Of a DNA stretch of 5,275 nucleotides, positions 1 through 5,275 are shown one piece after another; within the stretch, counting starts at the first letter, position 1; every line of letters starts with the position of its first letter. Source of the DNA: Candidatus Aegiribacteria sp. (GTDB lineage: Bacteria; Fermentibacterota; Fermentibacteria; Fermentibacterales; JCC-6); NCBI GenBank assembly GCA_030640155.1, contig DAOWJX010000171.1, positions 1-5,275 on the forward strand, in the 5' to 3' direction. A program made the translations under genes and the position numbers. The notes under the pieces were generated by a model. That model was not told the origin of the DNA. It did no database searches and worked only from the letters and a program-made list of their open reading frames with translations.

Positions 1-63
1 GGAACTTACTATCTTGAGGTTTTCGGGGGAGGTAACAGCAGTTACTCGCTTTTGATTGAGTAA
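1..63 (+). CDS. C-terminal end of a secreted protein (PPC-like tail), 5' part outside the window
   Basis: Reading from base 1 gives 20 codons and then TAA at 61-63. The peptide begins GTYYLEVFGGG and ends SYSLLIE. The pattern G-T-Y-Y-L-x-V, a glycine/asparagine-rich turn, then Y-S-L-x-I at the very end is the usual finish of bacterial pre-peptidase C-terminal (PPC) domains. These are small beta-sandwich modules at the ends of secreted proteases and other exported proteins. Only the tail is visible, so the catalytic or binding part cannot be named. The next gene also encodes an exported protein and begins 28 bases later, so the two may be co-transcribed. Unlike its neighbour, this tail is not a T9SS sorting domain, which suggests a different export or anchoring route if the gene truly ends here. 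Confidence 0.6.
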   Translation, partial: GTYYLEVFGGGNSSYSLLIE

Positions 64-80
64 ATTATAGAAAGATTGAG

Positions 81-86
81 GGAGGG
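81..86 (+). promoter_or_regulatory. Strong Shine-Dalgarno site GGAGGG before ATG at 92
   Basis: GGAGGG lies five bases before an ATG at 92-94, an almost ideal bacterial arrangement. That ATG opens a frame that stops at TGA 119-121 after nine codons. The long coding frame that follows is in the -1 frame relative to this ATG. The site therefore indicates where translation of the downstream secreted protein should begin, and suggests that the start region carries a one-base indel. Confidence 0.7.
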
Positions 87-132
87 TTCATATGTCTGCT
101 GTTAGATTAAGTTTCGCCTGATAGTTCTGTCC

Positions 133-1824
133 GTGGTGTCCTGTTTTGCGTTTTCAGGAGACCTTATGCTGGGTGATCATATAGGATATTCAGAACTACC
201 CGATTTAACAGAGGGAATATCAGCAGTCAGAATAGAGTCCGATTGCTGCGATCAGCCGACATTTACAGTAAGCCATACGGAATCGGGCGGGGATATAACC
301 GTTCATGTTACTTCGAATGAAACTCTCTACGAAGGATGGGTCAGTGAGAAGGAGATCTGGAGCCATTCGAACTGGAACTACTGGTGGCTTAACACAAGGA
401 TCAGCAGCGATATTGACAATATGATATACGCCGGGGTCAAACTCTATCAGTATTGCGATCCAAACAGCAATTTCGATATGTATGTTCTTGAAAATAATGG
501 GGATGTCAGCGAAGATAATCAAAACTGGAATGGTCCCGGTGGAAATCCTCTCATCGTCAATTATCCTTTCAGGAACACCTATCTCGAACAGCCTACAATT
601 GATCCTGAAGGTATAGTTGATGAAGATAACATCACGTACATCTTCTCAGGCAGCTCCAGTATTTCGTTTACGAAAATCGGCGCGGACGGCACAATACTTG
701 TAAACGGGGAAACCATTATCACAGGAGCGGGCGCGTGGACTAACGAAATACGCACCGCTGTCACATTAGATGGCAGAATCTATATTGTATGGTCAGACAG
801 CATGCATGATATAACCTGTTCATACAGCGATGACGGGGGAGCAAACTGGGTGACTCCGATCTCCCTTTGCTACAATGGTTCGCATCAGCTGAACAAACCG
901 CAGATATGCTGTGACAGCAACGGAAACGCGCACATCATCTGGCAGCACTGGACAGGAGCTTCAAACCTTCTTTCCTACATGAAGCTTTATCCCGATGGAA
1001 GTATCTGCATCGATGAGAGTTATCTTACAACTTCCAGCAATCAGGTCTGGTCGCCGCAAATGGATATCGATGAGGAGAACAATATCCATATAGTCTGGGC
1101 AAAAAGCTCGCAGCAGATCACATCGGCCTATTACACGAAGATTAACGGTAATCTCGATGGCGCAGGACAGTCAATGAGTGATGATGACCTGACCCTGATT
1201 CAGGAAGCCGCTTTCCTGTCGAGTCAGAATATCAGATATATAAAGTGTACAGTTGATGGATACATGAATGTTCATGTTATTTTTGAGCGAGGCCAATATG
1301 GCCGCCATGTACCGAAATCAATGTATTACATGAAACAGAACTCCATACCTATGCTGAGAGTAGAATTTCCCGATGATTCCTTTGCTTTTATAGAGATGAC
1401 CGGCAGTGGAACCGACTGGGAGGGAACTTTTGCAGCATCCGGGGATGGAACCTATTCCGTACGGGTTTCCGGATCCAATTCAGCTGGAGATACCGGAGTT
1501 GATCTCTACGAATTCGATTATCCCGGAACAGGAATCGAGACAGGTGATTGTGGTTACGGACTTATAAGTTCGATCCGGAATTACCCGAACCCGTTCAATT
1601 CTCAGACCGCATTTGTCTATTCACTGTCCGGTACATGTGAAGTCTCCATCAGAATATTCGATATAAGAGGAAGGCTGATCTCAGTACTGACACAGGGAGA
1701 GCAGATACCGGGAACTTACTCCGTGAACTGGAATCCGGAAGGTATTGATTCCGGAATGTATTTCTACAGCATTCAAGCTGGCAGTTCAACTGTAATCGGA
1801 AAGTGCCTGATTATCTCGGAGTAG
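133..1824 (+). CDS. Secreted beta-propeller-like protein with C-terminal T9SS type A sorting domain; start region frameshifted or misread
   Basis: No enzymatic function can be assigned. The first in-frame usual start is GTG at 133, but the frame is open from 106 and reads IKFRLIVLSVVSCFAFSGD, a basic end followed by a hydrophobic stretch, i.e. a signal peptide. GTG 133 would cut this in half, so the true start is probably ATG 92 with one base missing near 103-105. Numbering from GTG: residues 75-89 are rich in Trp. Residues ~155-390 hold at least five repeats of the form D-x-x-G/N-N-x-H/Y-I-x-W/F, ending at about 171, 220, 270, 322 and 384. One has an Asp-box-like SYSDDGGANW (230-239), typical of sialidase/BNR-type propeller blades. 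Residues ~405-465 look Ig-like. Residues ~479-563 are a T9SS type A sorting domain (NYPNPFN at 483-489, FDIRGRLI at 509-516, SGMYFYSI at 540-547). Multiple Cys, including two CC pairs (38-39 and 259-260), fit an extracytoplasmic protein with disulfides. It is probably surface-attached or released after export across the outer membrane. Confidence 0.85.
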   Translation: MVSCFAFSGDLMLGDHIGYSELPDLTEGISAVRIESDCCDQPTFTVSHTESGGDITVHVTSNETLYEGWVSEKEIWSHSNWNYWWLNTRISSDIDNMIYAGVKLYQYCDPNSNFDMYVLENNGDVSEDNQNWNGPGGNPLIVNYPFRNTYLEQPTIDPEGIVDEDNITYIFSGSSSISFTKIGADGTILVNGETIITGAGAWTNEIRTAVTLDGRIYIVWSDSMHDITCSYSDDGGANWVTPISLCYNGSHQLNKPQICCDSNGNAHIIWQHWTGASNLLSYMKLYPDGSICIDESYLTTSSNQVWSPQMDIDEENNIHIVWAKSSQQITSAYYTKINGNLDGAGQSMSDDDLTLIQEAAFLSSQNIRYIKCTVDGYMNVHVIFERGQYGRHVPKSMYYMKQNSIPMLRVEFPDDSFAFIEMTGSGTDWEGTFAASGDGTYSVRVSGSNSAGDTGVDLYEFDYPGTGIETGDCGYGLISSIRNYPNPFNSQTAFVYSLSGTCEVSIRIFDIRGRLISVLTQGEQIPGTYSVNWNPEGIDSGMYFYSIQAGSSTVIGKCLIISE

Positions 1825-1854
1825 ACGATATTCGCGAAGGAACTCATCCGTTGC

Positions 1855-1883
1855 TTGTATTACCGGATATGCATGCGTATATT
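1855..1883 (+). promoter_or_regulatory. Weak candidate sigma70-type promoter in the spacer before tRNA-Leu
   Basis: The 83-base spacer 1825-1907 is the only intergenic stretch that could carry a promoter for the tRNA and the genes behind it. TTGTAT (1855-1860) and TATATT (1878-1883) are separated by 17 bases. The -10 matches consensus at five of six positions, the -35 at only three of six. Transcription would begin near 1890, giving a short leader before the tRNA at 1908. I see no clear rho-independent terminator for the preceding gene here: the inverted repeat ATCCG/CGGAT (about 1847-1868) is short, has a long loop and no T-run. Promoter consensus in this lineage is unknown to me, so this is only a candidate. 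Confidence 0.3.
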
Positions 1884-1907
1884 CTGCGTTAACAAACAGA
1901 CTATGTT

Positions 1908-1995
1908 GCCGGGGTGGTGGAATTGGCAGACACAACGGACTTAAAATCCGTTGCTCCTTAGGGGCGTGAGGGTTCAAGTCCCTCTCCCGGCACCA
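1908..1995 (+). tRNA. tRNA-Leu, anticodon UAA, class II with encoded CCA
   Basis: The sequence folds as a complete class II tRNA. The acceptor stem GCCGGGG (1908-1914) pairs with TCCCGGC (1985-1991) with one G-U at the seventh pair. The anticodon stem ACGGA/TCCGT (1935-1939 with 1947-1951) encloses the loop CTTAAAA, placing anticodon TAA at 1942-1944. A long variable arm follows with a five-pair stem GCTCC/GGGGC and loop TTA, as expected for leucine tRNA. The T arm GAGGG-TTCAAGT-CCCTC is at 1968-1984. Discriminator A (1992) is the leucine identity base, and CCA (1993-1995) is encoded. It closely resembles E. coli tRNA-Leu(UAA) in the D arm and anticodon loop. It decodes UUA, and by wobble UUG. 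Loop bases A36-A37-A38 (1944-1946) are the recognition signal for MiaA, whose gene lies downstream. mutL begins only 20 bases after the CCA, so the tRNA is probably processed out of a longer transcript. Confidence 0.96.
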
Positions 1996-2015
1996 TTAAT
2001 CCGAGTAGAATTCTG

Positions 2016-3698
2016 GTGAATATGCAAGCTCCTATACGTGTTCTCAGTGATAGCGTTATCAACCTTATCTCAGCAGGTGAAGTTGTAGAGCGCCCCGCTT
2101 CTGTGGTCAAAGAGCTTCTTGAAAATGCGCTGGATGCCGGGGCAACTGAGATAACAGTTGAGCTTGAACAGGGTGGAAGAAAATCAATTACAGTTCGAGA
2201 TAATGGCTGCGGGATGAGCAGGCATGATCTTCTGTTGTCCGTTCAACGACATGCTACCAGTAAAATCACGCAGCAGAGTGATCTTGCCAGTTTGATGACA
2301 TTGGGATTCAGGGGTGAAGCGCTTCCAAGCATTGCGGCCGTAACTCACTTCTCAATACTTTCGTCAGATGGTTCTGAAGCCTGGAAATTGAGAATGGACG
2401 GCGGTGAGCTTCGCGATGTATCTCCGGCTGCAAGAACCAGGGGAACGACTATTACCGCTTCAGGACTCTTTTATAATCAGCCGGCAAGAAGGCGATTCCT
2501 CAGAAGACAGTCTACAGAACTGTCCTGGGTGGAGAAATACGTCACGGGTTGCTCCCTTGCAAGAACAGACGTCTCCTTCAAATTTATTCATAATGGAAGA
2601 GAACTGTTTTATCTTGTTGCAGGGCAATCTGTTCCGGAAAGATTGCGCTCCAGATACGGTATTCCTGGCGAGAACCGTTACGTTGAATCAAAGGGTAATT
2701 CCGGAAAAACCGATGTTAAACTTATCTGGTTTCCGGATAACCGATGGAACAGAAAAACGCACCAGTACATTCTTGTGAATGGAAGGCTTGTTTATGCAGG
2801 TCTTATTTCCGGACCACTTGATTCCGCGCTTGCTGGACCTGCCGGTTATCCGTTGTTGTTCTGCAGCGTTGTGATTCCACCAGGCTTCGTAGATGTGAAT
2901 GTGCATCCCGCAAAAAGGGAAGTCAGGTTCAGAGAACCTTCTTCGGTCAGATCAGCGGTTGAATCAGCGCTTGGTGATCTGCTGGATTCTCGAAAGAAGG
3001 CGATGTTGTCACCTACAGGCTCAGGGTATCGTGTTGCGTCCATTAGAGCTGAGAAGACCGGGAAACTCTCTGAGGGTCTGTTCAGAACGGCTATGGAGAT
3101 TCAGGCACCCCTGCCGGCTGGAGGGTATGACAGATCCGAGTCAGCCTTTCCAATTGTACAGATAGGCAGGTCATACCTGGTCACATCGACTGAAACTGGT
3201 ATTGCACTCATTGATCAGCATGCAGCACACGAACGAATACTTTTCGAGACAGTTATGAATTCAATCCGAGATGGCTCTGAATCCGGTCAGCAGAAATTGC
3301 TGCTACCTGAGAATGTGAAGCTTGATGGAGAGGAGCTTGACCATCTGGAAGACTATAGAGCGGTTTTGAACAGAGCCGGTTTCGAATACCATATCGAAGA
3401 TGATACACTCATTCTAACCGCAGTTCCGCCGGGTACATTTCACGGGATCAGTGCCCTTCGGGAAATTCTAAGATCTCTCCAGGATCCCGAAAATGAAGAT
3501 ATGCCCCTGCAGGAGCGTGTTGCAGCGGCTGCGGCCTGTGCAGGAGCTGTTAAGTTCGGCGATTCCCTTTCTCCAGTTGAGACAAGACATCTTGTAGATC
3601 AGCTGTTTTCAACATCCGATCCCTTTCACTGTCCACATGGAAGACCTACACTTATTGAGATTTCCTTTGAAGACCTGGAGGAAAGATTTGGCAGGTAA
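2016..3698 (+). CDS. mutL: DNA mismatch repair protein MutL (endonuclease type)
   Basis: MutL is the ATP-driven matchmaker of mismatch repair, linking MutS at a mismatch to strand incision and excision. The 560 residues run in family order. The GHKL ATPase has motif I KELLENALDAG (E33 and N37, equivalent to catalytic E29 and Mg-binding N33 of E. coli), motif II DNGCGM (62-67), HATSKI (79-84) and motif III GFRGEALPSI (97-106). The transducer domain carries LVNGRLV (253-259) and DVNVHPAKREVRF (293-305). After a short linker the C-terminal domain has DQHAAHERILFE (400-411), matching the endonuclease motif DQHA(X)2E(X)4E, then ACAGAVK (507-513) and the metal-site motif CPHGRP (539-544). QKLLLP (426-431) fits the beta-clamp motif QxxLxP. 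E. coli MutL lacks the nuclease motif and uses MutH, so this protein should nick DNA itself. It is somewhat shorter than the ~615-627 residues of the E. coli and B. subtilis proteins, mainly in the linker. The start is GTG 2016 or ATG 2022; neither has a strong Shine-Dalgarno site. Confidence 0.97.
   Translation: MNMQAPIRVLSDSVINLISAGEVVERPASVVKELLENALDAGATEITVELEQGGRKSITVRDNGCGMSRHDLLLSVQRHATSKITQQSDLASLMTLGFRGEALPSIAAVTHFSILSSDGSEAWKLRMDGGELRDVSPAARTRGTTITASGLFYNQPARRRFLRRQSTELSWVEKYVTGCSLARTDVSFKFIHNGRELFYLVAGQSVPERLRSRYGIPGENRYVESKGNSGKTDVKLIWFPDNRWNRKTHQYILVNGRLVYAGLISGPLDSALAGPAGYPLLFCSVVIPPGFVDVNVHPAKREVRFREPSSVRSAVESALGDLLDSRKKAMLSPTGSGYRVASIRAEKTGKLSEGLFRTAMEIQAPLPAGGYDRSESAFPIVQIGRSYLVTSTETGIALIDQHAAHERILFETVMNSIRDGSESGQQKLLLPENVKLDGEELDHLEDYRAVLNRAGFEYHIEDDTLILTAVPPGTFHGISALREILRSLQDPENEDMPLQERVAAAAACAGAVKFGDSLSPVETRHLVDQLFSTSDPFHCPHGRPTLIEISFEDLEERFGR
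3677..3684 (+). promoter_or_regulatory. Shine-Dalgarno site GGAGGAAA selecting the TTG start of miaA
   Basis: GGAGG at 3677-3681 sits six bases before TTG at 3688, inside the last codons of mutL. This favours TTG 3688 over the more upstream in-frame ATG at 3637, which would add 17 residues (from EDLHLLRFP on) that are not MiaA-like and are simply the out-of-frame reading of the MutL C-terminus. Confidence 0.75.
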
Positions 3699-4611
3699 TT
3701 CTGTAGTATTAATTCCTGTTCTGACCGGATGCACTGCTTCCGGTAAAACCGGGATACTCTTGGAACTGTCTAACAGGCACAGTATTGAGATCATTAACGC
3801 TGATTCCAGACAGGTTTACAGAGGAATGGATATCGGGACTGCTAAACCATCGCTTAAGGAACAATCTCAGCTTACGCATCATCTGCTGGATCAGATCGAT
3901 CCTGATGAGGTTTTCTCAGCAGGAATGTTTCTCGATAAAGCCAGGGAACTGATCATTCAGATAGATACGAGAGGATCAGTACCACTGATCGCAGGTGGAA
4001 CTGCGCTGTATATCCTTGCTCTGACCGGTTTCCTGGATGAAATGCCACCCAGATGTGATGAGATCAGGGAAGGTTTGAAGTTATTTGAAAATGAGAGACC
4101 AGGTATTCTCTTTGAAATTCTCCATCGAGTTGATCCTGAACTTGCGGATAAAATTGGGGATAGCGATAAAAGAAGACAGGTGAGAGCCCTGGAGATCTAT
4201 TTCCAGAGTGGAAAACCTCCATCATCCTTCAGGAAGGGCGGAGATCCCTCTGAGAGGCAAAAGTATCTTATAGCAGGGATCTCCATTCCGCGTGATGAAC
4301 ACAGGCGGAGAATCCGGAGGAGAGCGATAAAAATGCTGGATGCTGGATTAATCGATGAAGTAGAAGCTTTATTGAGTGCCGGATGGGGAAGGAACAGCGC
4401 TCTTGGCCGTACGATTGGATACAGTGAAGTGCTTGCATTTCTGGATGGCAGTATTTCCACAGAAGATGGGATTATTGACGCCATTTCTATCAATACATGG
4501 CGCCTGGTACGAAGACAGAAGAACATGTTCAGAAGAATTGAAGGAATAAACTGGATGGAAGATGATCCGGATTTGATTGATGAATTCCTATTTGCTGAAG
4601 GAGGATTGTGA
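3688..4611 (+). CDS. miaA: tRNA dimethylallyltransferase MiaA
   Basis: MiaA transfers the dimethylallyl group of DMAPP to N6 of A37 in tRNAs that read UNN codons, giving i6A37, which stabilises weak A-U codon pairing. From TTG 3688 the protein is 307 residues, close to the 314-316 of B. subtilis and E. coli. Family blocks in order are: P-loop GCTASGKT (14-21), DSRQVYRGMDIGTAKP (39-54) with the catalytic-region Asp39, HHLLDQIDPDEVFSAGMF (64-81), AGGTALYILAL (102-112), DKRRQVRALEIY (160-171), GRTIGYSEV (240-248) and TWRLVRRQKNMFRR (270-283), the tRNA-contacting basic end. The P-loop has Cys where most MiaA proteins have Pro (GPTASGKT); the Lys and Thr are kept. The gene overlaps the end of mutL by 11 bases and its stop overlaps the next ATG, so the three genes are probably translationally coupled. 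The mutL-miaA pairing is common across bacteria. Confidence 0.95.
   Translation: MAGNSVVLIPVLTGCTASGKTGILLELSNRHSIEIINADSRQVYRGMDIGTAKPSLKEQSQLTHHLLDQIDPDEVFSAGMFLDKARELIIQIDTRGSVPLIAGGTALYILALTGFLDEMPPRCDEIREGLKLFENERPGILFEILHRVDPELADKIGDSDKRRQVRALEIYFQSGKPPSSFRKGGDPSERQKYLIAGISIPRDEHRRRIRRRAIKMLDAGLIDEVEALLSAGWGRNSALGRTIGYSEVLAFLDGSISTEDGIIDAISINTWRLVRRQKNMFRRIEGINWMEDDPDLIDEFLFAEGGL
4598..4604 (+). promoter_or_regulatory. Shine-Dalgarno site AAGGAGG for the third gene of the cluster
   Basis: AAGGAGG lies six bases before ATG 4611, within the last codons of miaA. It is the best match to the anti-Shine-Dalgarno consensus in the window. It supports ATG 4611 as a real start, together with the TGATG stop-start overlap at 4609-4613. 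Confidence 0.75.
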
Positions 4612-5275
4612 TGGAGAAGAAGAGGGAATCCGGGGAAGTACTGGAGCATATGCTGCTTGAGGAAGTGAAACTGGAACAGATTGGTTTCATGGATCCTCCT
4701 GGCGAATGGGATCTGGAATTCCATCAGAAGGAACCGTATGTTCCTCCAATTCTGATAGAGGAACGGGATTCCGAGATAACTGATGAAGCAGATGCTTCCG
4801 TGAGATATACTCTTCTCGCTCATCATAGAAGCTTCTGGCGGATGCTCGCAAAGAAACCCCTTTCAATCAGAGCGCTTGTCGTACGAAGTAATGTGCACAT
4901 TCCTCTGGCGCATGAATCCATAGTTAATTGCACAGAAGAAGCTCTCCTGTTCGATGGACTGCTCCGAAACGGATTATGCGAGAACAGGAGCCGGCTTTCA
5001 GAACTGCTGGGCTATTCAAGAGCTCGAATAACACAGATTCTCAATCTGCTGAAGCTTCCATCCGGAATGCGTAAAAATCTCCTTCTCACTGACGAAATAA
5101 GTGAATTTCAACTGCGACCTCTTGTAAGAATTATCGATTCCAAAAAGCAGATGATGATGTTCACTCATCTAATCGGAAGCAGGTTGACCGGAAGGCAGAT
5201 GGCTCTTTTCATAGATGGAAAGAAGGAGAAAAAAAAGGATACTATCCCTGGCATTGAGGAGCTGATGTCTGAAGA
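4611..5275 (+). CDS. ParB/KorB-like helix-turn-helix protein, 3' end outside the window
   Basis: The frame is open from ATG 4611 to the window edge (221 complete codons) and begins MEKKRESGEVLEHM. It shares one base with the miaA stop. Residues ~105-150 are the recognisable part: EALLFDGLLRNGLCENRS then LSELLGYSRARITQILNLL and KLPSGMRKNLL. This is the helix-turn-helix pattern of ParB/KorB/Spo0J-type DNA-binding domains (LAxLLGxSRxxVTxxLxLLxLP). The following stretch, ISEFQLRPLVRIIDSKKQ (163-180) then LTGRQMALF (192-200), matches the helical tail of the same domain family. The first ~80 residues are acidic and Trp/Pro-containing, with no ParB N-terminal CTPase/nuclease box that I can see, so a chromosome-segregation role is not supported. 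It is more like the HTH-only proteins that serve as regulators or accompany site-specific recombinases. A lysine-rich run, GKKEKKKD, lies near the cut end. Specific DNA target and function are unknown. Confidence 0.8.
   Translation, partial: MEKKRESGEVLEHMLLEEVKLEQIGFMDPPGEWDLEFHQKEPYVPPILIEERDSEITDEADASVRYTLLAHHRSFWRMLAKKPLSIRALVVRSNVHIPLAHESIVNCTEEALLFDGLLRNGLCENRSRLSELLGYSRARITQILNLLKLPSGMRKNLLLTDEISEFQLRPLVRIIDSKKQMMMFTHLIGSRLTGRQMALFIDGKKEKKKDTIPGIEELMSE

Noticed and set aside
1291..1303. GGCCAATATGGCC inverted repeat
   Set aside because: A five-base stem inside the secreted protein's coding frame, without T-run or repeated copies; likely chance.
1846..1868. Possible terminator after the secreted protein gene
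   Set aside because: The ATCCG/CGGAT arms are only five bases with a long loop, and no T-run follows.
1786..1977. 63-codon - strand frame over the spacer and tRNA
   Set aside because: It runs through most of the tRNA-Leu gene in antisense and has no protein-like features.
1908..1995. tRNA-Leu as an integration (att) site
   Set aside because: No integrase, no repeat of the tRNA 3' end in the window, and housekeeping genes follow directly.
2404..2778. 124-codon + strand frame inside mutL
   Set aside because: It is another frame of the conserved MutL ATPase/transducer region, whose own frame is fully explained by family motifs.
4197..4826. 209-codon open frame on the - strand across the miaA end and the HTH gene start
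   Set aside because: It lies antisense to two well-supported coding regions, its translation is low-complexity and shows no motif, and no ribosome binding site or promoter stands out.

Overview
The window comes from a bacterium, most likely of the FCB superphylum or a neighbouring candidate phylum (Fibrobacteres, Fermentibacteria, Cloacimonetes and relatives). The main evidence is the C-terminus of the large secreted protein. It ends in a type A sorting domain of the type IX secretion system (T9SS), beginning NYPNPFN and ending in a short beta-strand tail, which is typical of that group. The lineage is inferred from this domain style and the moderate GC content, not from a database match. Every gene seen is on the + strand.

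Left part (1-1907). Positions 1-63 are the last 20 codons of a secreted protein that ends like a pre-peptidase C-terminal (PPC) domain. After a 28-base gap with a strong Shine-Dalgarno site comes a ~560-residue secreted protein: a beta-propeller-like repeat region, an Ig-like segment and the T9SS sorting domain. Its start is damaged or misread. The well-placed ATG at 92 runs into a stop after nine codons, while the signal-peptide sequence continues in the -1 frame. An 83-base spacer (1825-1907) follows, with no convincing terminator and one weak promoter candidate.

Right part (1908-5275). A class II tRNA-Leu(UAA) with encoded CCA lies only 20 bases before mutL. mutL, miaA and a third gene are then packed without gaps: miaA starts on TTG inside the end of mutL (11-base overlap), and the third gene starts at a TGATG overlap with miaA. 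MutL has the GHKL ATPase motifs, the metal-dependent endonuclease motif and a beta-clamp-binding motif, so it should be a nicking MutL as in MutH-less bacteria. MiaA isopentenylates A37 of tRNAs reading UNN codons, and the tRNA-Leu(UAA) just upstream has the A36-A37-A38 loop that MiaA recognises. The third gene, cut by the window edge, encodes a protein with a ParB/KorB-like helix-turn-helix and no visible ParB nuclease domain. It occupies the place where proteobacteria often have hfq.

The right half therefore looks like one housekeeping transcription unit for mismatch repair and tRNA modification, with an unusual DNA-binding third member. I see no mobile element, CRISPR array or prophage gene.
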